Shown in pieces: positions 43,160 through 51,541 of a stretch of DNA of 64,000 nucleotides. Below the pieces are notes generated by a model. The model ran no database searches. It was not told the DNA's origin and saw only the letters and a program-made list of their open reading frames with translations. How positions within the stretch are numbered: position 1 is the first letter of the stretch; each line of letters starts with the position of its first letter. Location: the NCBI GenBank assembly GCA_016794625.1, contig JAEUGY010000070.1:112956-176955 (forward strand), in the 5' to 3' direction. Source of the stretch: Opitutaceae bacterium. GTDB lineage: Bacteria; Verrucomicrobiota; Verrucomicrobiia; Opitutales; Opitutaceae. The position numbers were made by a program, and so were the translations under genes.

Positions 43160-45436
43160 TCAGGCCGGCTTGAAGTCCATCTGGCGCTTGAAGCGATCCA
43201 CTCCCGCGACCACGACTTCGAGGCGATCCCCCAGACCGATCTTCCGCTTGGACTTGCGACCCATGAGGGCGGCGCCGTCGGCGGTTGGCAGGTACTGGTC
43301 GTCGGAGAGAGCGGCAAGAGGGACAAAGCCGAACGTCATGGACTCCGTGAGTTCGATGAACAGCCCCTGTCCGCGCACATCGGTGATGATGGCCTCGAAT
43401 CGCGTTTTGACTTTCTTCTGCAGTTCCCGCTCGAAGAATTCGACCAGCTTGATCTTCTGCGATTCGCGTTCCGCCTCCTGGGAGTTGGTTTCGGTCAGAC
43501 TGAGATGTTCTCCCAGACTGTCCATCTGCCCGGCCGAATAGACCGCCCGCCGCGCGGAGTCCGAGGCTCCGCCGCTCTTTTTTACGAGCGCCTGGCCAAA
43601 CACGCGGTGCACCACCAGATCCGCGTAACGACGGATGGGCGAAGTGAAGTGGGTATAGTCCGATTTGTTCAGGCCGTAGTGCCCATCCGGTGACGCCCGG
43701 TAAACGGCCTTCTTCAGACTGCGCAGCAGTTGGGTGCGCAGGGAATAGCCCTGCGCATGCTGGCTGAGGGTGGCGAGCAGCTTGACGACTTCGGGACGCC
43801 GCGTCAGGTCGTTGGTCTTGACATGAAAGGTCGCCAGCAAGTCGCGCAGCTCGGCCAGTTTCTCCGCATCGGGTTCATCGTGCACACGGTAGAGCGAGGG
43901 CAGGCGCTTCTCCCGGGTGGCAAGCGCGACGGATTCGTTCGCCGCGAGCATGAATTCCTCGATGAGCTGGTGGCTCTCATCGTGCTCGATCCGCTCGAGT
44001 CGTTCCGCGTAACCCTCGGCGTCGACGTAGATCTTGGTTTCCGGCATGTCGAGATCGAGCGAGCCGGCCGCCATGCGCTGTTCGCGGAGTCGTTTCGCGA
44101 TCGCCCACAGTCGCCGGATCCACGTTTGCAGGTCGCCAAGTTCGTGATCGGACAATGAGCTGAGCGCCCGACCCGTCGAGCCGGTCTGATGTTTGGCCGG
44201 CAGGGGAAGGGCGCGGATTGCGGTCAGATCATCGGTGAAGAGGAGCCCATACGCCTGTTTGTAAGTCAGGCGTTTGCGGCTGCGAATCACGGTGTTGGCA
44301 AAACGGGTCGACTTCAGCCGGGCGCGTTTGTCGAACGTGAGAAACACCGCTTTGCACAACCGGTCTTTCGCTTCCACGAGCGAACAAAGCCCGTTCGAGA
44401 GTTTCTCCGGCAGCATGGGAACCACGGTACCGACGAGATAAGTGGAGTTCCCCCGACGCTGGGCCTCTTTGTCCAGCGCGGTGCCCTGGCGAACGTAGGC
44501 CGAGACGTCTGCGATGTGCACCCCCACGCGCACATCGCCATGGTCGATCTCCTCCAGACTGAGGGCATCGTCAAAGTCCTTGGCATCGTCGGGATCGATG
44601 GTGAAGACCGCCTTCTCCCGGTAGTCCTCCCGTCCAACACACTCCTCAGATCGCACCTCATCGGGCAGCTCGGCGACTTCGGCCAGGACGGCGGCGGGGA
44701 ACTCGGGGGTGAGGTCGAACTTGCGGTAGACCCCGGCCAGCTCGGCGCGCGGTTCAAACGTCTTGCCCAGTCGCTCGATCACTTCGCCTTCCGGAATCCG
44801 GTGGCGTTCGGTCCAGGATTTGAGACGGACGACCACCTTGTCTCCTGGCTGGATGCCGCCCCGGGGGAGGGACGTGGCGGGGTCGGGAACGGAGATATCG
44901 TGGACGAAGCGCGGGTCGTCCGGCGAAACGTAAAAGGCGTTGCGCACCCGCTTCAACTGACCAACAAGCGTGTCGCGCGCGCGTTCGACCACGCGCACCA
45001 CACGGGCCCGTTGTTCGCGCTCGCCGCCGAAGGCGCCTCGACCGGGGATGCGTCCACCTCCGGACTTGGCTTCGATCCGAATGGCGACGCGGTCACCATG
45101 CAGGGCGACGTTCGTTTCCTCGGCCGGGATGAAGTAGCTGGGTTCGGCGGGACCCTTTTCATTGATGCGCCTGTCAGGCACGACCAGCGCGTGGCCACTC
45201 TGACGAAAACTGATCCGTCCCGTGATCAGATCATTTTCCTCCGGCTGCGCCGCGGCCAGCCGGTCTCCTTTCACCCGCTGGACCAAGCCGGCCGCCGCGA
45301 GCAGGCGCACCTCATGGGAGAGGAGTTTACGCTGCTTCTTGTCGAGGCCGAGCGCCCGGGCCAGGTGAATCTCGTCGACCGGACGGTAGTCAGGCGAAGC
45401 GAGCAGGGCGAGGATCTGATCTTTGAGTTTCTTCAT
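43160..45436 (-). CDS. rnr: exoribonuclease R
   Basis: A 758-residue RNB-family 3'-5' exoribonuclease. An N-terminal winged helix (LLSHEVRLLAAAGLVQRVKGDRL) is followed by cold-shock domains, the RNB catalytic domain with TIDPDDAKDFDDALSLEE carrying the four metal-binding aspartates, and a C-terminal S1 domain ending in a basic tail. It degrades structured RNA and takes part in rRNA quality control. Length fits RNase R rather than RNase II. The start at 45436 or 45448 cannot be separated. Confidence 0.95.
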   Translation of the reverse strand: MKKLKDQILALLASPDYRPVDEIHLARALGLDKKQRKLLSHEVRLLAAAGLVQRVKGDRLAAAQPEENDLITGRISFRQSGHALVVPDRRINEKGPAEPSYFIPAEETNVALHGDRVAIRIEAKSGGGRIPGRGAFGGEREQRARVVRVVERARDTLVGQLKRVRNAFYVSPDDPRFVHDISVPDPATSLPRGGIQPGDKVVVRLKSWTERHRIPEGEVIERLGKTFEPRAELAGVYRKFDLTPEFPAAVLAEVAELPDEVRSEECVGREDYREKAVFTIDPDDAKDFDDALSLEEIDHGDVRVGVHIADVSAYVRQGTALDKEAQRRGNSTYLVGTVVPMLPEKLSNGLCSLVEAKDRLCKAVFLTFDKRARLKSTRFANTVIRSRKRLTYKQAYGLLFTDDLTAIRALPLPAKHQTGSTGRALSSLSDHELGDLQTWIRRLWAIAKRLREQRMAAGSLDLDMPETKIYVDAEGYAERLERIEHDESHQLIEEFMLAANESVALATREKRLPSLYRVHDEPDAEKLAELRDLLATFHVKTNDLTRRPEVVKLLATLSQHAQGYSLRTQLLRSLKKAVYRASPDGHYGLNKSDYTHFTSPIRRYADLVVHRVFGQALVKKSGGASDSARRAVYSAGQMDSLGEHLSLTETNSQEAERESQKIKLVEFFERELQKKVKTRFEAIITDVRGQGLFIELTESMTFGFVPLAALSDDQYLPTADGAALMGRKSKRKIGLGDRLEVVVAGVDRFKRQMDFKPA

Positions 45437-45558
45437 GGGGCGTGGCACCGGGGCGACGCGCCCCTCCCCGGGGAGGGAGGGAACGCTTTCCCTGCGGCAC
45501 GCTGGTCAGAACAGCCCCGGGCCGCGACGAAAATCGCCGCGCCCTCCGTCCCGGCAGA

Positions 45559-48405
45559 CTAGGGCGTGGCTTTGGCTGCCGGGAGGACAAAAACCCGCGA
45601 TCCCCGCTCTGGGCTCAGGTAGCGTTTCGCCAGGTCGTCGATTTCAGCCTTGGAGATTCCGGTGATGTCCGACTCCCGGGTCCGAGCCCAGTCGAGCACG
45701 ATCGGTTTTTCCTGAGCCCGGGCGACGACGCTGCCGAGCCAGTAACCATTCGTGCGGACGCTCTCGCGCACGCTGGTGAGGATCGGCTGCTTGGCGCGGG
45801 TGAGCTCGTCCTCGCTGACTCCCTTCTCAAAAAGATCGGCGCTGATCGCCTTGATGGCTGCCTCGATCTGCTCCTTCATCGACGGATCGATGTCGATCGC
45901 GCTCATGATGTAACCATAGTTCGGATAGACATCGCTGCTGTTGCTCCGCGCGGACGGGCTGTAGGTGCCGGCCATCTCCTCGCGGATTTTCACGCGCAAC
46001 CGGTCGGCGAAAATGCTGGCGAGCAGATTGAGCCGCCGGGTCATGCGCGCATCGAAGCCGTCGGTGGTCGGCCAGTAAAACACGGCCAGTCCCTTCGGGA
46101 TCTGCGTGCTGATGGTGTACTCCTTGAAGAACGGCTCGGCCGGGAACTGCACGCGGCGCAGTTCGGACAAGGCCGGCTTCTCCGAACGCTCCGGCAGCGC
46201 GCCGAGGGTCCGGGCGACCGCGTCGATGCACGCTTCCACATCGAGGTCACCCACCAGACCGATTTCGATCGCGCCTTTGGTCAGCTCCGGCGCGAGCCAG
46301 TCCCGCACTTCATTGAGCGTGCGCGACAGCAAGACCTCTTTCGGTGGCGTTCCGAAGCGGTGATCGCCACCGCCCAACAGATTGGCCACTTCGGTCGCCA
46401 TGGGACCATTCGGCGTGTGCGCAAACCCCAGGAACATTTGTTCGATGCCTTTGTGGGCCTGACGGAGCGCTTCGGGCCGGTAACCGGGGTCGGTTAGTTT
46501 GGCGGTTAGAAACTGCAGCGCGAGCAACAGGTCACGGGAATTCGTGCCACCGACGAACTCAAAAGCGTCGGGCGCCGGGCGGAATCCGATCGAGAGGGTT
46601 TTGCCGGCAAAGATGCGCATCAGATCATCCGTGCTGTGACGGCCCAGTCCGCCGGCGTCGAAGGTACCGCCGGCCACCGACGCCAATCCGCGCTTGTCCT
46701 TGGGTTCGGTGATGGAACCGGAGCCGACGCGGGCGTTGAGAAGGATGCGGTTCGCCTCGAACGCAGTCTTCTTCAGGTTCAGGCGGACGCCGTTGGCAAA
46801 CACCACGCGCGTGATATCGAGGTCGGCCACGACGTCGCGGGACTTGACCGTACCCGCGGGGCCAAAGTTGGTGTAGGCCCAGGAGACGACGTTCTCAGCC
46901 GCGGGGGCGACGACGGCGACGGCGCGAGACGCCTCAAAGGCAGCCGTGATGGCCTCGGTGCCGGTCGGGATGGAGGCATTGCCGCTCACCATGACGTAGC
47001 GGTGGTCAGCCGCCCAGGTTTCCCGCAAAGCGGCGAGGCAGATCTCCGGGGTGATCGCTTCCAGAGCTGGTTTGTAAAGAGCGAGGTCGGCCTGAGGATC
47101 CGTGGAAACGTTGTCCGACAGGAGGTCCTGGGTCAGATCATCGGCGAGATTGGGGGAGCGGCGCGTGGCGGCGGTTTTAACGGCTTGCTCCAGGCCGTTG
47201 AGAAAGTTGGCGCGGACCTCGGCCAGCTCGCCCGCCTGGAATCCGAACTGCAGCGCACGACGCAGTTCCTGTTCGCCCACGGCCAGCGCGGCTGCCCACT
47301 GGTCGGCCTTGGCCGTCAGATCGAGCGAGACCTCCCGGAACAAGTCGAATTGTTCCGAGGCGGAGATCCGGGCGCTGATGAAGGCCGCGTTTTCCTTTTT
47401 CGCGAGATTCGAAAACCGACGGTTGATGATCGCGTGCGCCATGGTGCGCGGAAGCAGGGCGAGCCGATTGGCGGCGGTGTCGGGCTTGGCGGTGATCGCC
47501 GTGTAGGTGCTGATGCTCAGACTGGTATTCGGCGACTCCGACTCAGGATGGAAATGGACATGCAGACCGGGCGTCGGAGCGACTTTGCCAAAATCCGGCA
47601 AGGGTTTGGCCGGCGCGCGTGCCTTGATGTGCGAGAACGCAGAGACGATTTGTTTCTCCACGGCTCCAGCGTCGAAGTCTCCGACGGCGACCACGGACAT
47701 GAGTTCCGGACGGTACCACGTGTCGTAAAACTCGACGAAGCGTTCGCGGGGGGCCTTTTCGATCACTTCCGCCAATCCGATGGGAATCCGTTGCGGAAGC
47801 CGCGTGGTGCCGAGGGCGAACTCGAACTGCGCCACGAATGTCCGAAAGTCGATACTGTCACGGGCTCGTTTTTCGCTGAGGATGATGCCGCGTTCCTTAT
47901 CCAACTCTCTCGGCAACAGTAGCAGCCCCCCGGCGTAGTCGGCAAACACCTGGAACCCCTCGGCCAGGGTTTCCGTTTTGGTGTCGGCCAGTTCAAGCAA
48001 GTAGAGGGTACGGTCGAACGACGTGCTCGCGTTGGTGTCGCCGCCGAAGCTCATGCCCATGCGCTGAAAGAACTCCACCAACGTGCCCGGCTCGTAGTGC
48101 GTGCTGCCATTGAAGGCCATGTGCTCGAGGAAGTGGGCGAGGCCGCGCTGATCTTCATTTTCGTGCAACGAACCGGCGTTGACGAGCAGGCGAAGGGAGG
48201 CGCGCGACTTCGGCTCCTTGTTGGCCATCACCACGTAACGCATGCCATTTGGCAATTTGCCGAAGGTCACGCCGGCCTCGGGCTTGAGGTCGCTGGCCTC
48301 GTGCGCGAACCGCGGTGCCTCGGCCGAGATCAGGCTACCGGCGGCACCCGCCGCGACCAAGGCCGCCGCCAGCAGGGTGCGGATTCGGAGGAAAGAGATG
48401 ATCAT
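45559..48405 (-). CDS. M16-family zinc metalloprotease (two-unit, PqqL-like)
   Basis: A 948-residue secreted protein with a signal peptide (LLAAALVAAGAAGSLISAEA). The inverted zinc motif H91-F-L-E94-H95 is intact in the first half, with a downstream glutamate in KERGIILSEKR. The second half is a catalytically inactive M16 unit, so one chain holds both halves of the clamshell, as in pitrilysin and PqqL. It degrades peptides in the periplasm. A conserved function beyond that is not readable. It lies 122 bases upstream of the RNase R gene on the same strand. Confidence 0.92.
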   Translation of the reverse strand: MIISFLRIRTLLAAALVAAGAAGSLISAEAPRFAHEASDLKPEAGVTFGKLPNGMRYVVMANKEPKSRASLRLLVNAGSLHENEDQRGLAHFLEHMAFNGSTHYEPGTLVEFFQRMGMSFGGDTNASTSFDRTLYLLELADTKTETLAEGFQVFADYAGGLLLLPRELDKERGIILSEKRARDSIDFRTFVAQFEFALGTTRLPQRIPIGLAEVIEKAPRERFVEFYDTWYRPELMSVVAVGDFDAGAVEKQIVSAFSHIKARAPAKPLPDFGKVAPTPGLHVHFHPESESPNTSLSISTYTAITAKPDTAANRLALLPRTMAHAIINRRFSNLAKKENAAFISARISASEQFDLFREVSLDLTAKADQWAAALAVGEQELRRALQFGFQAGELAEVRANFLNGLEQAVKTAATRRSPNLADDLTQDLLSDNVSTDPQADLALYKPALEAITPEICLAALRETWAADHRYVMVSGNASIPTGTEAITAAFEASRAVAVVAPAAENVVSWAYTNFGPAGTVKSRDVVADLDITRVVFANGVRLNLKKTAFEANRILLNARVGSGSITEPKDKRGLASVAGGTFDAGGLGRHSTDDLMRIFAGKTLSIGFRPAPDAFEFVGGTNSRDLLLALQFLTAKLTDPGYRPEALRQAHKGIEQMFLGFAHTPNGPMATEVANLLGGGDHRFGTPPKEVLLSRTLNEVRDWLAPELTKGAIEIGLVGDLDVEACIDAVARTLGALPERSEKPALSELRRVQFPAEPFFKEYTISTQIPKGLAVFYWPTTDGFDARMTRRLNLLASIFADRLRVKIREEMAGTYSPSARSNSSDVYPNYGYIMSAIDIDPSMKEQIEAAIKAISADLFEKGVSEDELTRAKQPILTSVRESVRTNGYWLGSVVARAQEKPIVLDWARTRESDITGISKAEIDDLAKRYLSPERGSRVFVLPAAKATP

Positions 48406-48611
48406 AAGCTGGAAAGAGAGCGGTGACCGCCTTGGGTGGGTCAACATCTTTGCGGCAGACGCGCCTGCAATAGACCCGAAGTCCTAGTGCGTGGGGCTCG
48501 GGACCCCGACGACGCCGGTCGAGTTCCATCCCGGGCGCCTCCGACTTCCCTGGGGCAACTCCGAGTTCCCTGTTGCGCTTTGCCGGCCGGCCACCTCATT
48601 TGCCGGTTTCC

Positions 48612-50075
48612 ATGGCTTACGATTGGCTCAAAGGCATCGCCGACGACTACGATGTGATTGTGATCGGCAGCGGACTGGGTGGACTGACCGGCGCGAACGT
48701 CCTCGCGAAGGCGGGCCACCGGGTGCTGCTGCTGGAGCACCACTATCAATTCGGGGGGCTGGCGACGTGGTTCACGCGCAAAGGCGGGCACATTTTTGAC
48801 ATTTCGCTGCATGGTTTCCCGAGCGGTATGATCAAGTCCTGCCGCAAATACTGGACCCGGGAAATTGCCGATTCCATTGTCCAGCTTAAGGATATTCGTT
48901 TCGTCAACCCGCAGATGGACGTCTGGACCACGTTCACCCGGGACGACTATACCCGGGTGTTGGTCGAGCAGTTCAAACTGTCGCGGGAAACGGTCGAACG
49001 GTTCTACGACTACCTGCGGTCGATGAACTACTACGACAACAACCCGGAAACGACGCGCGATCTGTTTGAGCGTTTCTTCCCGGGTCGGGCCGATGTGCAT
49101 CGGTTGCTGATGGAGCCGATCGCGTACGCCAACGGTTCCACCCTGGACGATCCGGCGATCACCTACGGTATCGTCTTCTCCAATTTCATGGGCGCCGGGG
49201 TCTTCACGTTCCGCGGGGGGTCCGACCTGTTGATCGAAAAAATGGTCGCCGAACTGAAACGCAACGGAGTGGAGTGCCGGAAACGGGTGCTGGTCGAACG
49301 GGTCTTGGTCGAGGAGCACAATGGACAGAAACGGGTCGTCGGCATTGTGGCCAAAGGGGGGCGTGTCGTCCGGGCCAAGGCGGTGCTCTCCAACGCCAAC
49401 ATCCACAACACCATCTTCTCCCTGACCGGATCCGATCAGTTCCCGCCCGATTTCATCGCGGCCGCGCAGGCGGTCCGCATCAATACCTCGTCCTGCCAGG
49501 TCTACCTCGGCATTCGCAAGGGCGAGAGCATTCCTCATATTGGCGACCTCGTTTTCACCTCGAGCGCACCGACGTTCAGCAGTGAGGAGCTGACGGACTT
49601 TCACACCACCAGTCGCACGTTTTCCGTCTATTATCCGGACACCCGGCCCGGCTCCGAACGGTACACGGTCGTCGTCTCGCTGAACGGGCGCTACCCGGAT
49701 TGGAAGTCGCTCTCCGAAGCCGACTATGACCACCACAAGGCGCGCCTGGTCGAGGAGTCGTTGGTGGCCTTGGAGCGGTTCATCCCGGGCGTGCGGGCCA
49801 AGATCGACTGGACCGAGGCCGCCACGCCCCGGACCATCGAGCGGTACACCACGCACGCCCGCGGTACGTCCTTCGGGACAAAGTTCGAGGGGCTCAAGGT
49901 ATCAATGGATCTGCCGTCGGTTCTTCCGGGGCTCTTCCATGCCGGAAGCGTCGGCATCATCATGTCGGGGTGGTTGGGCACGATCAACTATGGCGTCATC
50001 ACCGCGAACAAGATCGACAAATACCTCTTCGAACAAAAGAAGACGGCGGGCTTGCCGCCGGTCGCTCAGGCCTGA
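48612..50075 (+). CDS. FAD-dependent oxidoreductase of the CrtI/carotenoid-isomerase type
   Basis: A 487-residue flavoprotein with the N-terminal dinucleotide fold [23 protein letters not shown] and the adjoining [20 protein letters not shown]. The C-terminal FAD block is [21 protein letters not shown]. This is the layout of phytoene desaturases, carotenoid isomerases and related redox enzymes. No phytoene synthase or other carotenoid gene is nearby. It lies 11 bases before the enolase-superfamily gene in the same direction, so the two probably act in one pathway. Substrate unknown. Confidence 0.82.
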   Translation: MAYDWLKGIADDYDVIVIGSGLGGLTGANVLAKAGHRVLLLEHHYQFGGLATWFTRKGGHIFDISLHGFPSGMIKSCRKYWTREIADSIVQLKDIRFVNPQMDVWTTFTRDDYTRVLVEQFKLSRETVERFYDYLRSMNYYDNNPETTRDLFERFFPGRADVHRLLMEPIAYANGSTLDDPAITYGIVFSNFMGAGVFTFRGGSDLLIEKMVAELKRNGVECRKRVLVERVLVEEHNGQKRVVGIVAKGGRVVRAKAVLSNANIHNTIFSLTGSDQFPPDFIAAAQAVRINTSSCQVYLGIRKGESIPHIGDLVFTSSAPTFSSEELTDFHTTSRTFSVYYPDTRPGSERYTVVVSLNGRYPDWKSLSEADYDHHKARLVEESLVALERFIPGVRAKIDWTEAATPRTIERYTTHARGTSFGTKFEGLKVSMDLPSVLPGLFHAGSVGIIMSGWLGTINYGVITANKIDKYLFEQKKTAGLPPVAQA

Positions 50076-50086
50076 CACTGCCCGCT

Positions 50087-51520
50087 GTGATTTCCGTTTC
50101 CCTTAAATCCGCCGACCTCCTGCGCGTCGCACTCCGCGCCCGTCTGCCGTTCAAATACGGCATCGTGACCATGGTCGAGGTGCCGCATGTGTTCCTCCGG
50201 CTTCAAGTCGAGACCCCCGCCGGGCTGGCGGAAGGCCTCGTGGCGGATCACCTGCCGCCCAAGTGGTTCACCAAGGATCCGACGCGTGACATCCCGTCCG
50301 AGATCGAGGATCTCATGGCGGTGATCCGCCACGCGGTGACGGCGGCGGCGGCGATTCCGGCCACCGACCCGTTTCACTTCTGGATCGAGCTCAAGAGCCG
50401 GCAGGCCGAGTGGGGCCGGCGTCACCAGCATCCGCCCCTGCTGGCCCAGTTTGGGACGTCGCTGGTGGAGCGGGCGATGCTGGATGCGATCGCCACGGGT
50501 CTGCGGACGACCGTGACCCACCTGGTGCGGGAAGAGCGCCTCGGCATCGATCTTGGCGCGGTTCACCCGGAGCTGCGTTCGCTACGGGCTTCGTCACTGC
50601 TGCCGGCCCGCCCGGCTTCTTCGATCATCTGCCGCCACACGGTCGGCATGCTCGATCCCTTGACCGACGCCGACATTGCCGCGGGAGCGCGGGTCGACGA
50701 TGGACTGCCGCAGTCGCTCGAGGCCAGCATCAAGGCGTATGGACTTTTCCACTTCAAGTTGAAGGTGGACGGCAACCAGCCGGACGCCGCCCTGGAGCGG
50801 CTGCGCGCGATTTTTGCCGTGCTGACGCGTCAGGCGGACCGCCGGATGGCCTTCACCATCGACGGCAACGAAAGCTTTGCCTCCGCCGAGTCTTTCCGCG
50901 CCTTCTGGGAAAAGGTCGAGGCGGACCCGACGCTGCGCGACGTACTGCCCCGCCTCCTGTTTGTCGAGCAGCCCATGGCCCGCGCCGTGGCGCTCAATCC
51001 CGGGTTGGGTGACCTGAGTGGCTGGTCGAAGCGTCCCCCGATTATCATCGATGAATCCGATGCCGAACCGGAGGACCTGCGACGGGCGCTTGATTTGGGG
51101 TACGTCGGCACGAGTCACAAGAACTGCAAGGGCGTCTTCAAGGGCATTGCACACGCCAGCCTGATTCGTCACCGCTCCGTCGGCCGCTCTGCACCGCTCC
51201 TGCATTCCGGCGAGGACCTCTCGAACATCGGACCGGTGGCGGTGCAACAGGACCTTGCCGCACAGGCAATGCTCGGGATCGAGAGCGTCGAGCGGAACGG
51301 ACATCACTATTTCCCCGGTCTCTCCCTGTGGCCGGCCGCTATTCAGGAGACCGCCCTGACGGCTCATCCGGATCTCTATCAGCGCTCGACGGCGGGCTGG
51401 CCGACCCTGCGGATCACCTCGGGTCGCATCTCCACGGAGTCGGTGCTTGCGGCCCCGTTTGGCCTGGGAGCACGCCTGCCGCTGGAGACCATTCCTGGCG
51501 AGTGGTCCCGACTGGCCTGA
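50087..51520 (+). CDS. enolase-superfamily (mandelate racemase/MLE-type) enzyme
   Basis: A 477-residue protein with GTG start at 50087. The barrel residues of the MLE class are present: K-x-K in FHFKLKVDG, then metal ligands D in TIDGNE, E in FVEQPM and D in IIIDESDAE, followed by a second lysine in TSHKNCKG. Such enzymes abstract a proton next to a carboxylate and include racemases, cycloisomerases and OSB synthase. The N-terminal capping domain is longer than usual. It is paired with the flavoprotein encoded just upstream; the pathway is unknown. Confidence 0.85.
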   Translation: MISVSLKSADLLRVALRARLPFKYGIVTMVEVPHVFLRLQVETPAGLAEGLVADHLPPKWFTKDPTRDIPSEIEDLMAVIRHAVTAAAAIPATDPFHFWIELKSRQAEWGRRHQHPPLLAQFGTSLVERAMLDAIATGLRTTVTHLVREERLGIDLGAVHPELRSLRASSLLPARPASSIICRHTVGMLDPLTDADIAAGARVDDGLPQSLEASIKAYGLFHFKLKVDGNQPDAALERLRAIFAVLTRQADRRMAFTIDGNESFASAESFRAFWEKVEADPTLRDVLPRLLFVEQPMARAVALNPGLGDLSGWSKRPPIIIDESDAEPEDLRRALDLGYVGTSHKNCKGVFKGIAHASLIRHRSVGRSAPLLHSGEDLSNIGPVAVQQDLAAQAMLGIESVERNGHHYFPGLSLWPAAIQETALTAHPDLYQRSTAGWPTLRITSGRISTESVLAAPFGLGARLPLETIPGEWSRLA

Positions 51521-51541
51521 GCCCGTCGCCGGGTTCCTGGT

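Noticed and set aside
46636..47922. Rightward 428-codon frame across the M16 protease gene
   Set aside because: Glycine/arginine/valine-rich shadow with no motif; the opposite strand carries the HxxEH protease.
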